From Iodobacter sp. (lineage in GTDB: Bacteria > Pseudomonadota > Gammaproteobacteria > Burkholderiales > Chitinibacteraceae), in NCBI RefSeq assembly GCF_025352645.1, contig NZ_JANXSO010000038.1, forward strand, positions 1-46,898: a DNA stretch of 46,898 bases, given 5' to 3'. Positions within the stretch are counted from its first letter, which is position 1. Each line of letters opens with the position of its first letter. The position numbers and the translations under genes were made by a program. Below the pieces are notes generated by a model. That model had not been told where the DNA came from and did not search any database. It saw only the letters and a program-made list of their open reading frames with translations. Shown here in pieces: positions 37,764 through 45,394 of the stretch.

Positions 37764-38765
37764 TCAACCAAGTGTCAACCGCGCCAGAGGATTCAGGCTG
37801 CGAACCTCTTGCAAATGCTCTGGTGACAGGTGGGCGTAGCGCATCGTCATCTTCAAATCACTGTGTCCCAGCACTCTTTGCAGCGTCAAAATGTTTCCCC
37901 CATTCATCATGAAGTGGCTCGCGAAAGTGTGCCGCAGTACGTGCGTGAGTTGCCCAGCGGGAAGAGTAAGCCCGGATCGGTCTACGGCTTCTCTAAATGC
38001 GGAATAACAGTTCACAAATAGCCGTGCTCGCCCATCCTTGGCGAGCTGCTGAAGTTCGGCCTCTAGTTCAGCTGAAATCGGGATAGTGCGGTTTCTTCCA
38101 CTCTTTGTTACTGCGTATTCAATTGCCCCTTGTCGAAGCTGCGTAGGCTTGAGCCCTTCTGCTTCACTCCAACGCGCACCGGTTGCGAGGCAAATTTGAC
38201 TGACTAGTAAAGTGTCGGGGTTGCTGCTTTCGGACAGAGCAGCAAAAAGCAGCTTTATCTGGTCATTAGTCAAAAATGTTAATTCTTTCTCAACAATTTT
38301 AAAGCTGCGAATTTCGGAAAGTGGATTTTCCCCACTCCAGTGATTGAGGCGCTTAAGTTCGTTGAACATGGCTCGCAAGTAGGCATGTTCACGATTGATA
38401 GCATTTGCAGATATGCCAGCTTCAAGTCGCTTTGCTCGGTAGGCAGCAAAATCATCTGCGGAAAATTGATCTGCTGTTGGGTTGCCAATGGCATTGATGA
38501 GCAAAAGTAAGCGAGATTGGGTGTTCTTACCAGCTCTTAGCTGCTGGCCATGGTTGATCCACCAAACGTCTAATAATTCCGAAAGCCTACGCGTATCGCG
38601 TTTTTTGGGCTGCCAATCGGGCTCTTGCTGGAGCTGCCCTTTCAGCCATGTTTCCCACTCTAGGGCTTCGCGTTTTGTGCCAAATGTCTTGCGGTAGCGC
38701 TTGAAGCCTCTTCCTCCGGGCTGAATATCAACGATCCAGCCGGATTCAGTTTTTTTAATAGTCAT
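37764..38765 (-). CDS. Tyrosine recombinase / phage integrase
   Basis: A 333-aa site-specific recombinase. The N-terminal arm- and core-binding domain starts with GGRGFKRYRKTFGTKREALEWE. The catalytic domain holds Arg in ATGARWSEAEGL, HVLRHT (His-x-x-Arg), GHSDLKMTMRYAHL with the Gly-His and the Tyr nucleophile. It integrates and excises the filamentous prophage at the adjacent tRNA. It is the last of two leftward genes, eight bases after the repressor-like gene, so the two are probably co-expressed in the lysogen. Confidence 0.93.
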   Translation of the reverse strand: MTIKKTESGWIVDIQPGGRGFKRYRKTFGTKREALEWETWLKGQLQQEPDWQPKKRDTRRLSELLDVWWINHGQQLRAGKNTQSRLLLLINAIGNPTADQFSADDFAAYRAKRLEAGISANAINREHAYLRAMFNELKRLNHWSGENPLSEIRSFKIVEKELTFLTNDQIKLLFAALSESSNPDTLLVSQICLATGARWSEAEGLKPTQLRQGAIEYAVTKSGRNRTIPISAELEAELQQLAKDGRARLFVNCYSAFREAVDRSGLTLPAGQLTHVLRHTFASHFMMNGGNILTLQRVLGHSDLKMTMRYAHLSPEHLQEVRSLNPLARLTLG

Positions 38766-38773
38766 TGGTGTTC

Positions 38774-39298
38774 TTATTGTTCTTCGGAATCATGTTCAGT
38801 TGCGAAATTAGACTGATCCACCGTGAATTTAGATCTGCGAAGTAGGCGTGGGTCGAACCTGCTTTTTAGTTTGTCATCCTCTTCTTCTCTTTTTTCCATA
38901 AGGGAAAAAATCTCACGGCTTTCATTGTCTAAAAGCTCACTCCTCTCTTCCATAAACATCGTTTCTAAAATTTCAACTTTTCGACGTAAATATGCGTTTG
39001 CACTTTTTCGCGCAGGGTCTTGCCGAAGGTTTATTTCAAATTCGTATCCTTCGGCTGGGGAGATGTGCCCATGTTGACTATCGGTGATGCCCGTTGCTAG
39101 CCAAAGTGCAAATTGTGGCCATTGTCGTGCTATGGCTTGGATCATATCTGCGGTCGGCTGTTGTTTACCGGCCAACATGTTTTTCCACCGTTCTGAACTG
39201 ATTGAAGTGCTCTCTTCGAGCAGCTTTAGGCGGCGGTGCGAAGTCGTGCAGGTGTGGATGATCTGCAACAGTCTTTCCTTTATTTCACGAGAAGACAT
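38774..39298 (-). CDS. Phage repressor-like HTH protein
   Basis: A 174-aa protein. Residues about 5-60 look like a lambda-repressor-type helix-turn-helix (LLEESTSISSERWKNMLAGKQQPTADM split by its turn at SERWKNMLAGKQ). The C-terminal part is acidic and likely coiled (EILETMFMEERSELL). The start at 39298 has AAGGGGG upstream; an earlier ATG at 39325 lies inside the operator dyad. It is divergent from the excisionase-like gene across a 64-base palindrome, so it probably represses the lytic-type promoter there. Recognition is by context and HTH pattern, not by a known family. Confidence 0.7.
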   Translation of the reverse strand: MSSREIKERLLQIIHTCTTSHRRLKLLEESTSISSERWKNMLAGKQQPTADMIQAIARQWPQFALWLATGITDSQHGHISPAEGYEFEINLRQDPARKSANAYLRRKVEILETMFMEERSELLDNESREIFSLMEKREEEDDKLKSRFDPRLLRRSKFTVDQSNFATEHDSEEQ

Positions 39299-39313
39299 TA
39301 TTAAACCCCCTTT

Positions 39314-39377
39314 AGTGGTTGACATACACTATTGGTGCATGATGTACTGTGTGCACTAGTCGTGTATTTTAACCACT
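39314..39377. promoter_or_regulatory. 64-base dyad operator in the prophage control region
   Basis: The sequence is symmetric about 39345.5, with 23 of 32 positions complementary. The ends AGTGGTT and AACCACT match perfectly, as does TACAC/GTGTA, and GGTGCA nearly matches TGCACT. It covers the rightward promoter and abuts the repressor gene start, the layout of a CI/Cro-type switch. Confidence 0.7.
39319..39348 (+). promoter_or_regulatory. Rightward early promoter of the prophage
   Basis: A consensus -35 TTGACA (39319-39324) and a -10-like TGTACT (39343-39348) with 18-base spacing, lying inside the dyad operator. It would drive the excisionase-like gene and the replication genes. Confidence 0.55.
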
Positions 39378-39393
39378 TTTCAAGGCTGTACAT

Positions 39394-39642
39394 ATGTCGT
39401 GCAATGATATTTCTCCTCTGGTTACGCGCCAACGCTTCTCAGAACTTTGCGGTGTCACTTTAGATACGGTGAATAAGTGGGTGGATCGCGGGTATTTACC
39501 GGTCGTTGCTATGGGACGTTGGTCATTGGTCAACATTGCTTTGATTAATGCACGCTGTTTAGAAAAAGAGTTTCAACCACTCAATGACAACATTGTAAGC
39601 CTTGATGCGCAACGTCCAGCAAGTCATGCCCGCAGCGCGTGA
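39394..39642 (+). CDS. Excisionase/Cro-like small HTH protein
   Basis: An 82-aa protein with a MerR/AlpA-type helix-turn-helix (TRQRFSELCGVTLDTVNKWV, then DRGYLPVVAMGRWSLVNI). Similar small proteins in filamentous and P2-like phages act as excisionase or as a Cro-type regulator opposing the repressor. It is the first rightward gene, with AAGG 12 bases before the start. Which of the two roles it has cannot be told. Confidence 0.7.
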   Translation: MSCNDISPLVTRQRFSELCGVTLDTVNKWVDRGYLPVVAMGRWSLVNIALINARCLEKEFQPLNDNIVSLDAQRPASHARSA

Positions 39643-39719
39643 GCGCGAGGACATGATTTGCTGCTCGCTGCGCGGTTACGGGGACTTTGTACACATTCAA
39701 ATTTAATAGGAAACAAATC

Positions 39720-40022
39720 ATGAGCACGCCAGAAAAAACCATCGTGAATCGCACGCTCCTTGCTGGGCGGGTTAATGCAGTTCGAAAATCTGAGGATGTT
39801 GTATTCACAGAGCTGACATTGCCATCGCCTGATGCATATTCGCAACCAGCGACAGTTGAGATTCGTAGCCGAAAACGGCTTGGACAGGTTGGTGAAACAG
39901 TTGAAGTCTCTGTTGTTTGTGGCGGCTATCGTGGCAAGTCATTTTCATATCAGGACAAAGACACAGGGGAACGTTTTACACGTCGTCCCGTTATTAATTC
40001 GTTCTCGTCAATCGAGGACTAG
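39720..40022 (+). CDS. Filamentous phage ssDNA-binding protein (pV-like)
   Basis: A 100-aa protein in the position of gene V of filamentous phages, just before the replication initiator. It is a small beta-rich OB-type sequence (TLLAGRVNAVRKSEDVVFTEL, divided here as TLLAGRVNAVRK, TVEIRSRKRLGQVGETVEVS). It would coat newly made single-stranded genomes before export. AGGAAA precedes the start at 39720; the open frame begins at 39687 without a ribosome-binding site. Assignment rests on size, fold pattern and position. Confidence 0.7.
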   Translation: MSTPEKTIVNRTLLAGRVNAVRKSEDVVFTELTLPSPDAYSQPATVEIRSRKRLGQVGETVEVSVVCGGYRGKSFSYQDKDTGERFTRRPVINSFSSIED

Positions 40023-40030
40023 GACTAGAA

Positions 40031-41905
40031 ATGGCCTCGTCTTCTGATTTCTTTCACCCTGAAAAAGTTCAGCAGCGACAAGCGGCTAGTAAAGCTGCTT
40101 TTGTTGACGGTGTACTGCAAAAAGTTCACTCATCGCTGCATCCATATCTGCGCAATAAATGGCAAGAGCTGCACGATACAGTCAATGAACCAGCAGCAAA
40201 CCTTTGGCTTCGACAATTTCGTGATTCGCTTAGCAGTATTCCATTTTCGCCGGATCTGGCGGCAGATGATGCTGAGTTGAAAGCGTTGGCAAAAAAGCGT
40301 GCAAATGAGATGAAAGAGATCTACGCACGTAATCGTTTGGGTTTTGCGGGTGGGGAAATCAGCGTTAGTGCAGCGCAAGGGGACATGAAGTTTTTGGCTG
40401 GGATTTGTGGAGTAAATGAGGATGAAAAATTATTTATTCGTTTAAATCCAGTCGGTCAAAACTCTGAAGAAGTAGCTGCAGAAAAAACAATTAAGTATGC
40501 ATTAGATAAATATCTTGCGCCGGTTGACAGTGAAGCATTGGAGGGCGCGATTCTGCGGCTAATGGACTCTGCGTGGTGGATAAGAAAACTACGCGTTCAT
40601 CAAAAGCAAGCGCTTGAGCATGAGCGAATTAAATTCGGATTTGTCGGGAAATCACAGTCGCCTTATGTTTCTTACGATGAATTAATTAGATTCGTTGCTC
40701 AACGCACCAAGAGTAAAAATACACTCGAAAATATAATTGTTGTAAACGATCTCGGCGAGGAATTTACGCTTGCTGATTTTGTTGCTCTTTCAGTTTCTAA
40801 TCCAGAAATAAGGATGGCTGAATTAATGACGCGTATTGCTGGTATTGAGTCAATCGCTCAGGAATTGGGTCATTGCGGTTTGTTTATTACAGTTACATGC
40901 CCGTCGAAATTCCATGCACAGAAATTAGATTATTCTGGTACGCACTCAATTAGAAATGATAAGTATCAGGAATACACCCCTAAGCAAGCTAATGAATACT
41001 TATGTAACGTTTGGGGCCTACTCCGAACTGCATTATCAGATCACGGTATTAAGCTGTACGGCATACGGGTTGCAGAGCCGCATCATAATGGATGCCCACA
41101 TTGGCATATGTTGATGTTTGTCGAACCAAAATATCGTGCGACGGTCGTGCGATTATTCCGTCGATATTTTCAGGCTATGGATAAAGATGAGCCGATGGCA
41201 TGGAAGTATCGATTCAATGTAAAAGATATTGATTGGAAGCGTGGGAGCGCAGCGGGGTATTTAATCAAATATCTCTGCAAGAATATCGATGGTACAGGAA
41301 TGATTGATGCCCAAGGCTTTTTAGCTGCTGATTTTGATTCTGATTTAGATGTAATTCATGCCGCAGAACGCGTGAATGCTTGGGCTAGTTGCTGGGGCAT
41401 TCGTCAATTCCAGTTTATTGGTACTCCACCTGTAGGAATATGGCGTGAATTGCGCCGGATTGATGGCGAAGTTAGCGAAGAATTTACAGCGGCAGCTGAT
41501 GCTGCAGATCGTGGGGATTGGGCAGAATTTACAAGAATTATGCAGGTTGATCGCAAGGTTTTACTAAAGAAAGACAATGGTCTTAATAAATATCGTGAGC
41601 CCACGGAAAAGATTAAAGGGCTTATTGATGTAGCAACAGGTGATTCAATCATTACGCGTGAACGTGAGTGGGAATTGATTTTTGTCGGTGGTTCTGTTTT
41701 TGATTTTCCTCGGACTAGTGACAATAACTATAGAAACGATCAACCCATTGAATTTAATAAGAAAAAAACTGAATCCGAAGTTGGTAGAACACATAAATTG
41801 GCAGTTGCCAATATATTAGAATTTGATCAGACGAGTTTAAAGCGCAGAAGTCGTTTAAAGCCAACTATCAATTCGATAAATCAGCAAATGGCAGGTGTCA
41901 CATGA
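40031..41905 (+). CDS. Rolling-circle replication initiator, P2 gpA type (HUH, two tyrosines)
   Basis: A 624-aa HUH endonuclease. Motif 1 is GLFITVTCPSKFHA (about 283-296), the metal-binding HUH motif is PHWHML (His357 and His359), and the catalytic motif is Tyr410-LIK-Tyr414-LC-Lys417, that is YxxxYxxK. This pattern matches phage P2 gpA and phiX174 A (Phage_GPA family) rather than the single-Tyr or Rep_trans initiators of Ff and Pf1 phages. It would nick the replicative form and start rolling-circle synthesis. In P2 the origin lies inside the A gene, so the nick site may be internal; I could not identify it. Its end overlaps the next gene by four bases (ATGA). Confidence 0.9.
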   Translation: MASSSDFFHPEKVQQRQAASKAAFVDGVLQKVHSSLHPYLRNKWQELHDTVNEPAANLWLRQFRDSLSSIPFSPDLAADDAELKALAKKRANEMKEIYARNRLGFAGGEISVSAAQGDMKFLAGICGVNEDEKLFIRLNPVGQNSEEVAAEKTIKYALDKYLAPVDSEALEGAILRLMDSAWWIRKLRVHQKQALEHERIKFGFVGKSQSPYVSYDELIRFVAQRTKSKNTLENIIVVNDLGEEFTLADFVALSVSNPEIRMAELMTRIAGIESIAQELGHCGLFITVTCPSKFHAQKLDYSGTHSIRNDKYQEYTPKQANEYLCNVWGLLRTALSDHGIKLYGIRVAEPHHNGCPHWHMLMFVEPKYRATVVRLFRRYFQAMDKDEPMAWKYRFNVKDIDWKRGSAAGYLIKYLCKNIDGTGMIDAQGFLAADFDSDLDVIHAAERVNAWASCWGIRQFQFIGTPPVGIWRELRRIDGEVSEEFTAAADAADRGDWAEFTRIMQVDRKVLLKKDNGLNKYREPTEKIKGLIDVATGDSIITREREWELIFVGGSVFDFPRTSDNNYRNDQPIEFNKKKTESEVGRTHKLAVANILEFDQTSLKRRSRLKPTINSINQQMAGVT

Positions 41906-42192
41906 GCGCAGGCATCGTTGCAAATGTGCTGGTGTGTGCTCCCGTTGCTGTTGCACCTACACAAGTTCAGCAGCAAATTTGCCCAAAAATTGGCAGTCAG
42001 TTTTATCAGCCACGTCAAACGCAGGCGTATCTATTGGATACATCACAACAAAACAATTTTGAAGCTGCTGTCGCTCAATTTGATTATGCATATGCGTCGG
42101 GTATTTGGGCTATGTCATTTTCGACAGTCGTAAGTTTGTATTTTGTTAGTCACGGAATCGGTTTAGTTCTCGGCATAATCCGCCGTGGCTAA
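41902..42192 (+). CDS. Small inovirus membrane protein
   Basis: A 96-aa protein of no recognised family. The N-terminal part is slightly hydrophobic, then Gln-rich, and a single membrane helix is predicted near the C-terminus (IWAMSFSTVVSLYFVSHGIGLVLG) followed by IIRRG; this is longer than one span and given here as two pieces, IWAMSFSTVVSLYF and VSHGIGLVLG. Start and upstream stop overlap (ATGA), so it is translationally coupled to the initiator. It lies just before the major coat gene, where filamentous phages encode small virion or assembly proteins. Confidence 0.65.
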   Translation: MSAGIVANVLVCAPVAVAPTQVQQQICPKIGSQFYQPRQTQAYLLDTSQQNNFEAAVAQFDYAYASGIWAMSFSTVVSLYFVSHGIGLVLGIIRRG

Positions 42193-42243
42193 TCGTTGTA
42201 ACGAGCTGAGCGTTTTCTCAGTATTTAAATAAGGGATATAAAA

Positions 42244-42462
42244 ATGAAATTACTTAAAAAAGCAGGATTATTAGTAATTGCCGCTGTTTTAGCTCCAATT
42301 ACGTTTGCTGCTGGAACCGGTCCAGATTTGACTGCTTTAACCAGTGCTGTTGATTTCGGCACCGTTATTACCGCTTTGCTGGCAATTGCTGGAATGTTGG
42401 CGGGCGTATATATCACAATTAAAGGTGCAAAAATTGTGATTGGTATGATTAAGGGTGGTTAA
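42244..42462 (+). CDS. Major coat protein (pVIII-like)
   Basis: A 72-aa precursor. The signal peptide (MKLLKKAGLLVIAAVLAPITFA) would be cleaved to leave a mature coat of about 50 aa: a short acidic N-terminus (AGTGPDLTALTSAVDFG), one hydrophobic helix, and a basic C-terminus (IKGAKIVIGMIKGG) that would face the DNA. This is the canonical layout of inovirus coat proteins. AAGGGA precedes the start. A weak terminator follows at 42481-42506, consistent with high coat expression. Confidence 0.88.
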   Translation: MKLLKKAGLLVIAAVLAPITFAAGTGPDLTALTSAVDFGTVITALLAIAGMLAGVYITIKGAKIVIGMIKGG

Positions 42463-42480
42463 TACTCGTTGATATTAAAA

Positions 42481-42506
42481 ATTGGTGCGGCGAAAGTCGC
42501 ATCAAT
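42481..42506 (+). terminator. Intra-operon terminator after the major coat gene
   Basis: ATTGGTGCG and CGCATCAAT form a nine-bp stem (one G-U) with an eight-base loop, then TATTT. Filamentous phages of the Ff group have a terminator in the same position after gene VIII. Confidence 0.65.
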
Positions 42507-42523
42507 TATTTGGAGTGCTTTAA

Positions 42524-42616
42524 ATGACAATTAATCAGCTGTGGTATTTGTTCATTTTTGCATGGGGGATTGTGTGCGCTTGGGCTGTAATCTCTGGCTT
42601 TAAAAAGGATGTTTAA
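42524..42616 (+). CDS. 30-aa minor coat-like peptide (pVII/pIX type)
   Basis: A 30-codon ORF, MTINQLWYLFIFAWG then IVCAWAVISGFKKDV, is too short for standard gene calling. GGAG lies nine bases before the ATG, and the gap to the next gene is two bases. It is a single hydrophobic helix with a charged tail, the size and character of the Ff pVII and pIX tip proteins, and its position between the major coat and adsorption genes also fits. Function is by analogy. Confidence 0.7.
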   Translation: MTINQLWYLFIFAWGIVCAWAVISGFKKDV

Positions 42617-42618
42617 AA

Positions 42619-44031
42619 GTGCATAAATTCCTGATTGTGTTGTTTGTCATATTTGTCTCAAAAAATGTTTTAGCAGGTCAGGCTCTTCCAGTCAGTCCAA
42701 TGCAGCGGGTATTTTCTGCGGGTGTGCAAATCAAGGCAGCAAAACGGGGGTTCGCAGTCAATGATCCGAGGTACGGGGCTACTCTTAATTCTATGTCTCT
42801 TGGTGCAGCCAGTGTTGCTGGAACAACTGCTGCGGCTGTCGTGGCAGGAGCTATTACAGCCCCAGCTTGGGCTACAGTTGCGATTGCTGCTGGTGTTGGA
42901 GCTGTGGTTACTTTTGGAATTAACTTGGCGATTAATGGAGCCATAGAGTGGATTTTTTCACCCAATGAAAATGATCCGACACCAATTACGCAGAAAAGAA
43001 AGCCAAAACCAACGCCCCCTACAACTGGCGGTTTAGTTGAAGGCGGAGAATATTGGAAAACGAATAATTACATGGCTAGTGATGCCATGAGCACGATTCA
43101 GGCCGCGTTTGCTGATGCTTACAACTCAACATACTCAAAATTCAAAGATTATAATTTTTATCTGGATGGTTGCGCCGCTGATTCACCAACAACATTTAAT
43201 TGCATAGTAAAACGTGTTGCGATATCTAATGGAGCAACAACTAATTATTCTAATTTTCGAGCGGGGTTTTTTTCTAGTGGCGCTCCACGAAATTGTCCGC
43301 AAGGCCAGGTATCAAATTCAACAGGCTGCATTACACCTATGAAGTTGCCTGAGAATGTTCCAAATTTACCGAATGTCCCTCCTGAAGCTATTAAATTAAC
43401 TGTTCCACAAGCAATTAATAATTTATCCCCAGCAGAGTTGGAAGAAGATCTTTCACCAGAGATTATTATCCCAATTTTTGAAAAACTGTGGCGTGATGCA
43501 GCCGCTAAGCCCGGGTACGCTGGTTTGCCTTACCTTCCAAATGACCCCCTTACCGTTCCAGAACTTGTCGAGTGGAAGAATAATAATGCGGCCGACTGGC
43601 CGCAGGTACATCATTTTGTTGATCCTCAGCCAGCAGTTAATAAGCCTTGGAGCTTGCCCCCTGTTCCGTCTTCGTCTTCTTCTGCCAAAGACCCCAATAC
43701 AAACCCACCTTCTTCAACAAACACCAACCCTGCTGCCGAAAATCCATTACAAAATATTGGGCCTGATCCCAATATTGGGGCACCTCGCCTGGAAGATACG
43801 CCGACTGCTCAGCAGATTTTGCAACCGCTATTTAATTTATTCCCTGATTTTCGATCTTTTGTCATGCCTTCTCATCAATCGGTATGCCCAAAGCCATCCT
43901 TTGATGCATTTGGCTCAACATATGTACTTGAGTCACATTGCAAAATTGCAGAGGAACAACGCTCAATTCTTTTGTCAGTGATGGGCGCCGTTTGGTTATT
44001 GGCTGCGGCAATAATTATTTTGAGGGCTTAA
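42619..44031 (+). CDS. Adsorption protein, TspB/pIII-like
   Basis: A 470-aa protein with a GTG start and a signal peptide (MHKFLIVLFVIFVSKNVLA). An N-terminal Ala/Gly-rich hydrophobic region (about 50-110) is followed by a Pro/Ser/Asn-rich linker (about 350-375), and the C-terminus reads CPKPSFDAFGSTYVLESHC, then a membrane helix ending IILRA. This end matches the TspB proteins of Neisseria filamentous phages, which correspond to the pIII adsorption protein that binds pili or TolA. The cysteines probably form disulfides in the virion tip. It is the most variable gene type in inoviruses, so host range cannot be inferred. Confidence 0.82.
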   Translation: MHKFLIVLFVIFVSKNVLAGQALPVSPMQRVFSAGVQIKAAKRGFAVNDPRYGATLNSMSLGAASVAGTTAAAVVAGAITAPAWATVAIAAGVGAVVTFGINLAINGAIEWIFSPNENDPTPITQKRKPKPTPPTTGGLVEGGEYWKTNNYMASDAMSTIQAAFADAYNSTYSKFKDYNFYLDGCAADSPTTFNCIVKRVAISNGATTNYSNFRAGFFSSGAPRNCPQGQVSNSTGCITPMKLPENVPNLPNVPPEAIKLTVPQAINNLSPAELEEDLSPEIIIPIFEKLWRDAAAKPGYAGLPYLPNDPLTVPELVEWKNNNAADWPQVHHFVDPQPAVNKPWSLPPVPSSSSSAKDPNTNPPSSTNTNPAAENPLQNIGPDPNIGAPRLEDTPTAQQILQPLFNLFPDFRSFVMPSHQSVCPKPSFDAFGSTYVLESHCKIAEEQRSILLSVMGAVWLLAAAIIILRA

Positions 44032-44035
44032 TTTC

Positions 44036-44329
44036 ATGTATGGTATTTTATTATCGGCGTTAAATACAATACTTGGCTTTGTTGTAAGATCAATTATTGT
44101 TAAGTTCGTATTATTCTTTTCTTTATTTTTTATCGTTACAGAGTTTATACAAGTTTTAATTGGGTCTGGTTTGTTGCCACATGCGAATTCAATTTCTTCT
44201 GCGCTTGGGGCCATTCCTGCATCAGTCTGGTATTTTTTGGACTTGTTCAATGTGTCGTCTGGAATACCATTAATTCTTTCTGCATACGTTACTCGCTTTA
44301 TAATTCGAAGAATCCCGGTGATAGGTTGA
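44036..44329 (+). CDS. DUF2523-family minor coat protein (pVI-like)
   Basis: A 97-aa protein with three hydrophobic segments (about 5-30, 20-45 and 65-90). Its position between the adsorption protein and Zot genes is where pVI lies in Ff phages and where DUF2523 proteins lie in Neisseria and Pseudomonas inoviruses. It would cap the virion together with the adsorption protein. The start is four bases after the preceding stop. Confidence 0.8.
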   Translation: MYGILLSALNTILGFVVRSIIVKFVLFFSLFFIVTEFIQVLIGSGLLPHANSISSALGAIPASVWYFLDLFNVSSGIPLILSAYVTRFIIRRIPVIG

Positions 44330-44332
44330 TAT

Positions 44333-45394
44333 ATGGCAATTAATGTTTATGCTGGACTGCAGGGATCTGGGAAATCATTTGAAGTTGTTTCGTCTGTGAT
44401 TTTAGAAGCCATTTTAAAAGGTCGTCGAGTAGTTACTAATGTGGCAGGAATTAATGAAGATAAAATTCATGAGCATTTAGTTAATAATAAAAATGCAGAG
44501 CCAGATGAGTTGGGTAATATCATTCATGTGACTAATGAAAGAATATCTCAGCCGTGTTTTTTCCCAGATGAAGAAAAGACGGATTTAGAGTCCGTTGTTA
44601 GAGGCGGTGATTTAGTCGCAGTTGATGAAGCTTGGCGATTTTGGGGGACGGATAATGGCAAGCTAAGTCATGAACACATGCAGTTTTTTAGAATGCACCG
44701 CCATTATGTGCATGAGAAAACTGCAGTTGCATGTGATGTTGTATTGATGACCCAGGATGTTACTGGTTTACATCGGAGCGTTAAAAATGTAATTGAATTT
44801 ACTTTTAGGATGCAGAAACATAAGAGTCTAGGTTTTTCAAAACGATATCGTGTTGATATTCACGAAGGATGGAAATTAAATAGCAAAACACGTATTGATA
44901 GCCGACAAAAAAGCTACGACATTAAAATATTTCCCCTTTATCAATCTTATAGCGGAGGTGCAGGGCAAGAAACGGTAATTGATAAACGCCAGAATATTTT
45001 CGGCAATAAAACGCTATGGGCATATGCGGTGTTTGTGATAATTTTTATTTCTGTATCTGGAATTTTAGCGTGGCGTTTTTTTCATCCCTCATCATCAGCA
45101 AAACCTAGTTCGCTTAATCCCCCGCTTGCTACATCCATATCTCAAGTTCCTTCTGCTGTCCCAGTTAAGGAAAAGCAGCTTTTCTCTGAAAATTGGCGCG
45201 TTGTTGGGGTATTTGAGTCTAATGGTGAACGCTGGTCTGTAGTGTCAGATAATTCAGGCCGGTTGCGGGTTGAATCACCAAGTACATTTTATTCAACTGG
45301 TATTTCTATGGTCGGTGAAATTGACGGTGAACATGTTACGCGTTTTTCTGGCGTCCCTTTAAAGGCAGCTATTCAGACCGAGGCGACAAAATGA
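44333..45394 (+). CDS. zot: Zot-like assembly ATPase (pI-like)
   Basis: A 353-aa inner-membrane protein. The N-terminal ATPase domain has a Walker A GLQGSGKS (residues 8-15) and a Walker B ending in Asp98-Glu99 (DLVAVDEAW). A single membrane helix lies at about 228-250, followed by a periplasmic Pro-rich tail. Zot/pI proteins use ATP to drive extrusion of the virion through the inner membrane and contact the secretin outside. Its stop overlaps the secretin start (ATGA), so the two are coupled. The toxin name derives from Vibrio CTX phage; there is no evidence of toxicity here. Confidence 0.92.
   Translation: MAINVYAGLQGSGKSFEVVSSVILEAILKGRRVVTNVAGINEDKIHEHLVNNKNAEPDELGNIIHVTNERISQPCFFPDEEKTDLESVVRGGDLVAVDEAWRFWGTDNGKLSHEHMQFFRMHRHYVHEKTAVACDVVLMTQDVTGLHRSVKNVIEFTFRMQKHKSLGFSKRYRVDIHEGWKLNSKTRIDSRQKSYDIKIFPLYQSYSGGAGQETVIDKRQNIFGNKTLWAYAVFVIIFISVSGILAWRFFHPSSSAKPSSLNPPLATSISQVPSAVPVKEKQLFSENWRVVGVFESNGERWSVVSDNSGRLRVESPSTFYSTGISMVGEIDGEHVTRFSGVPLKAAIQTEATK

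Noticed and set aside
44333-45394. Zot as a toxin gene
   Set aside because: Walker motifs, one membrane helix and coupling to the secretin fit the phage assembly role; nothing supports toxin activity.
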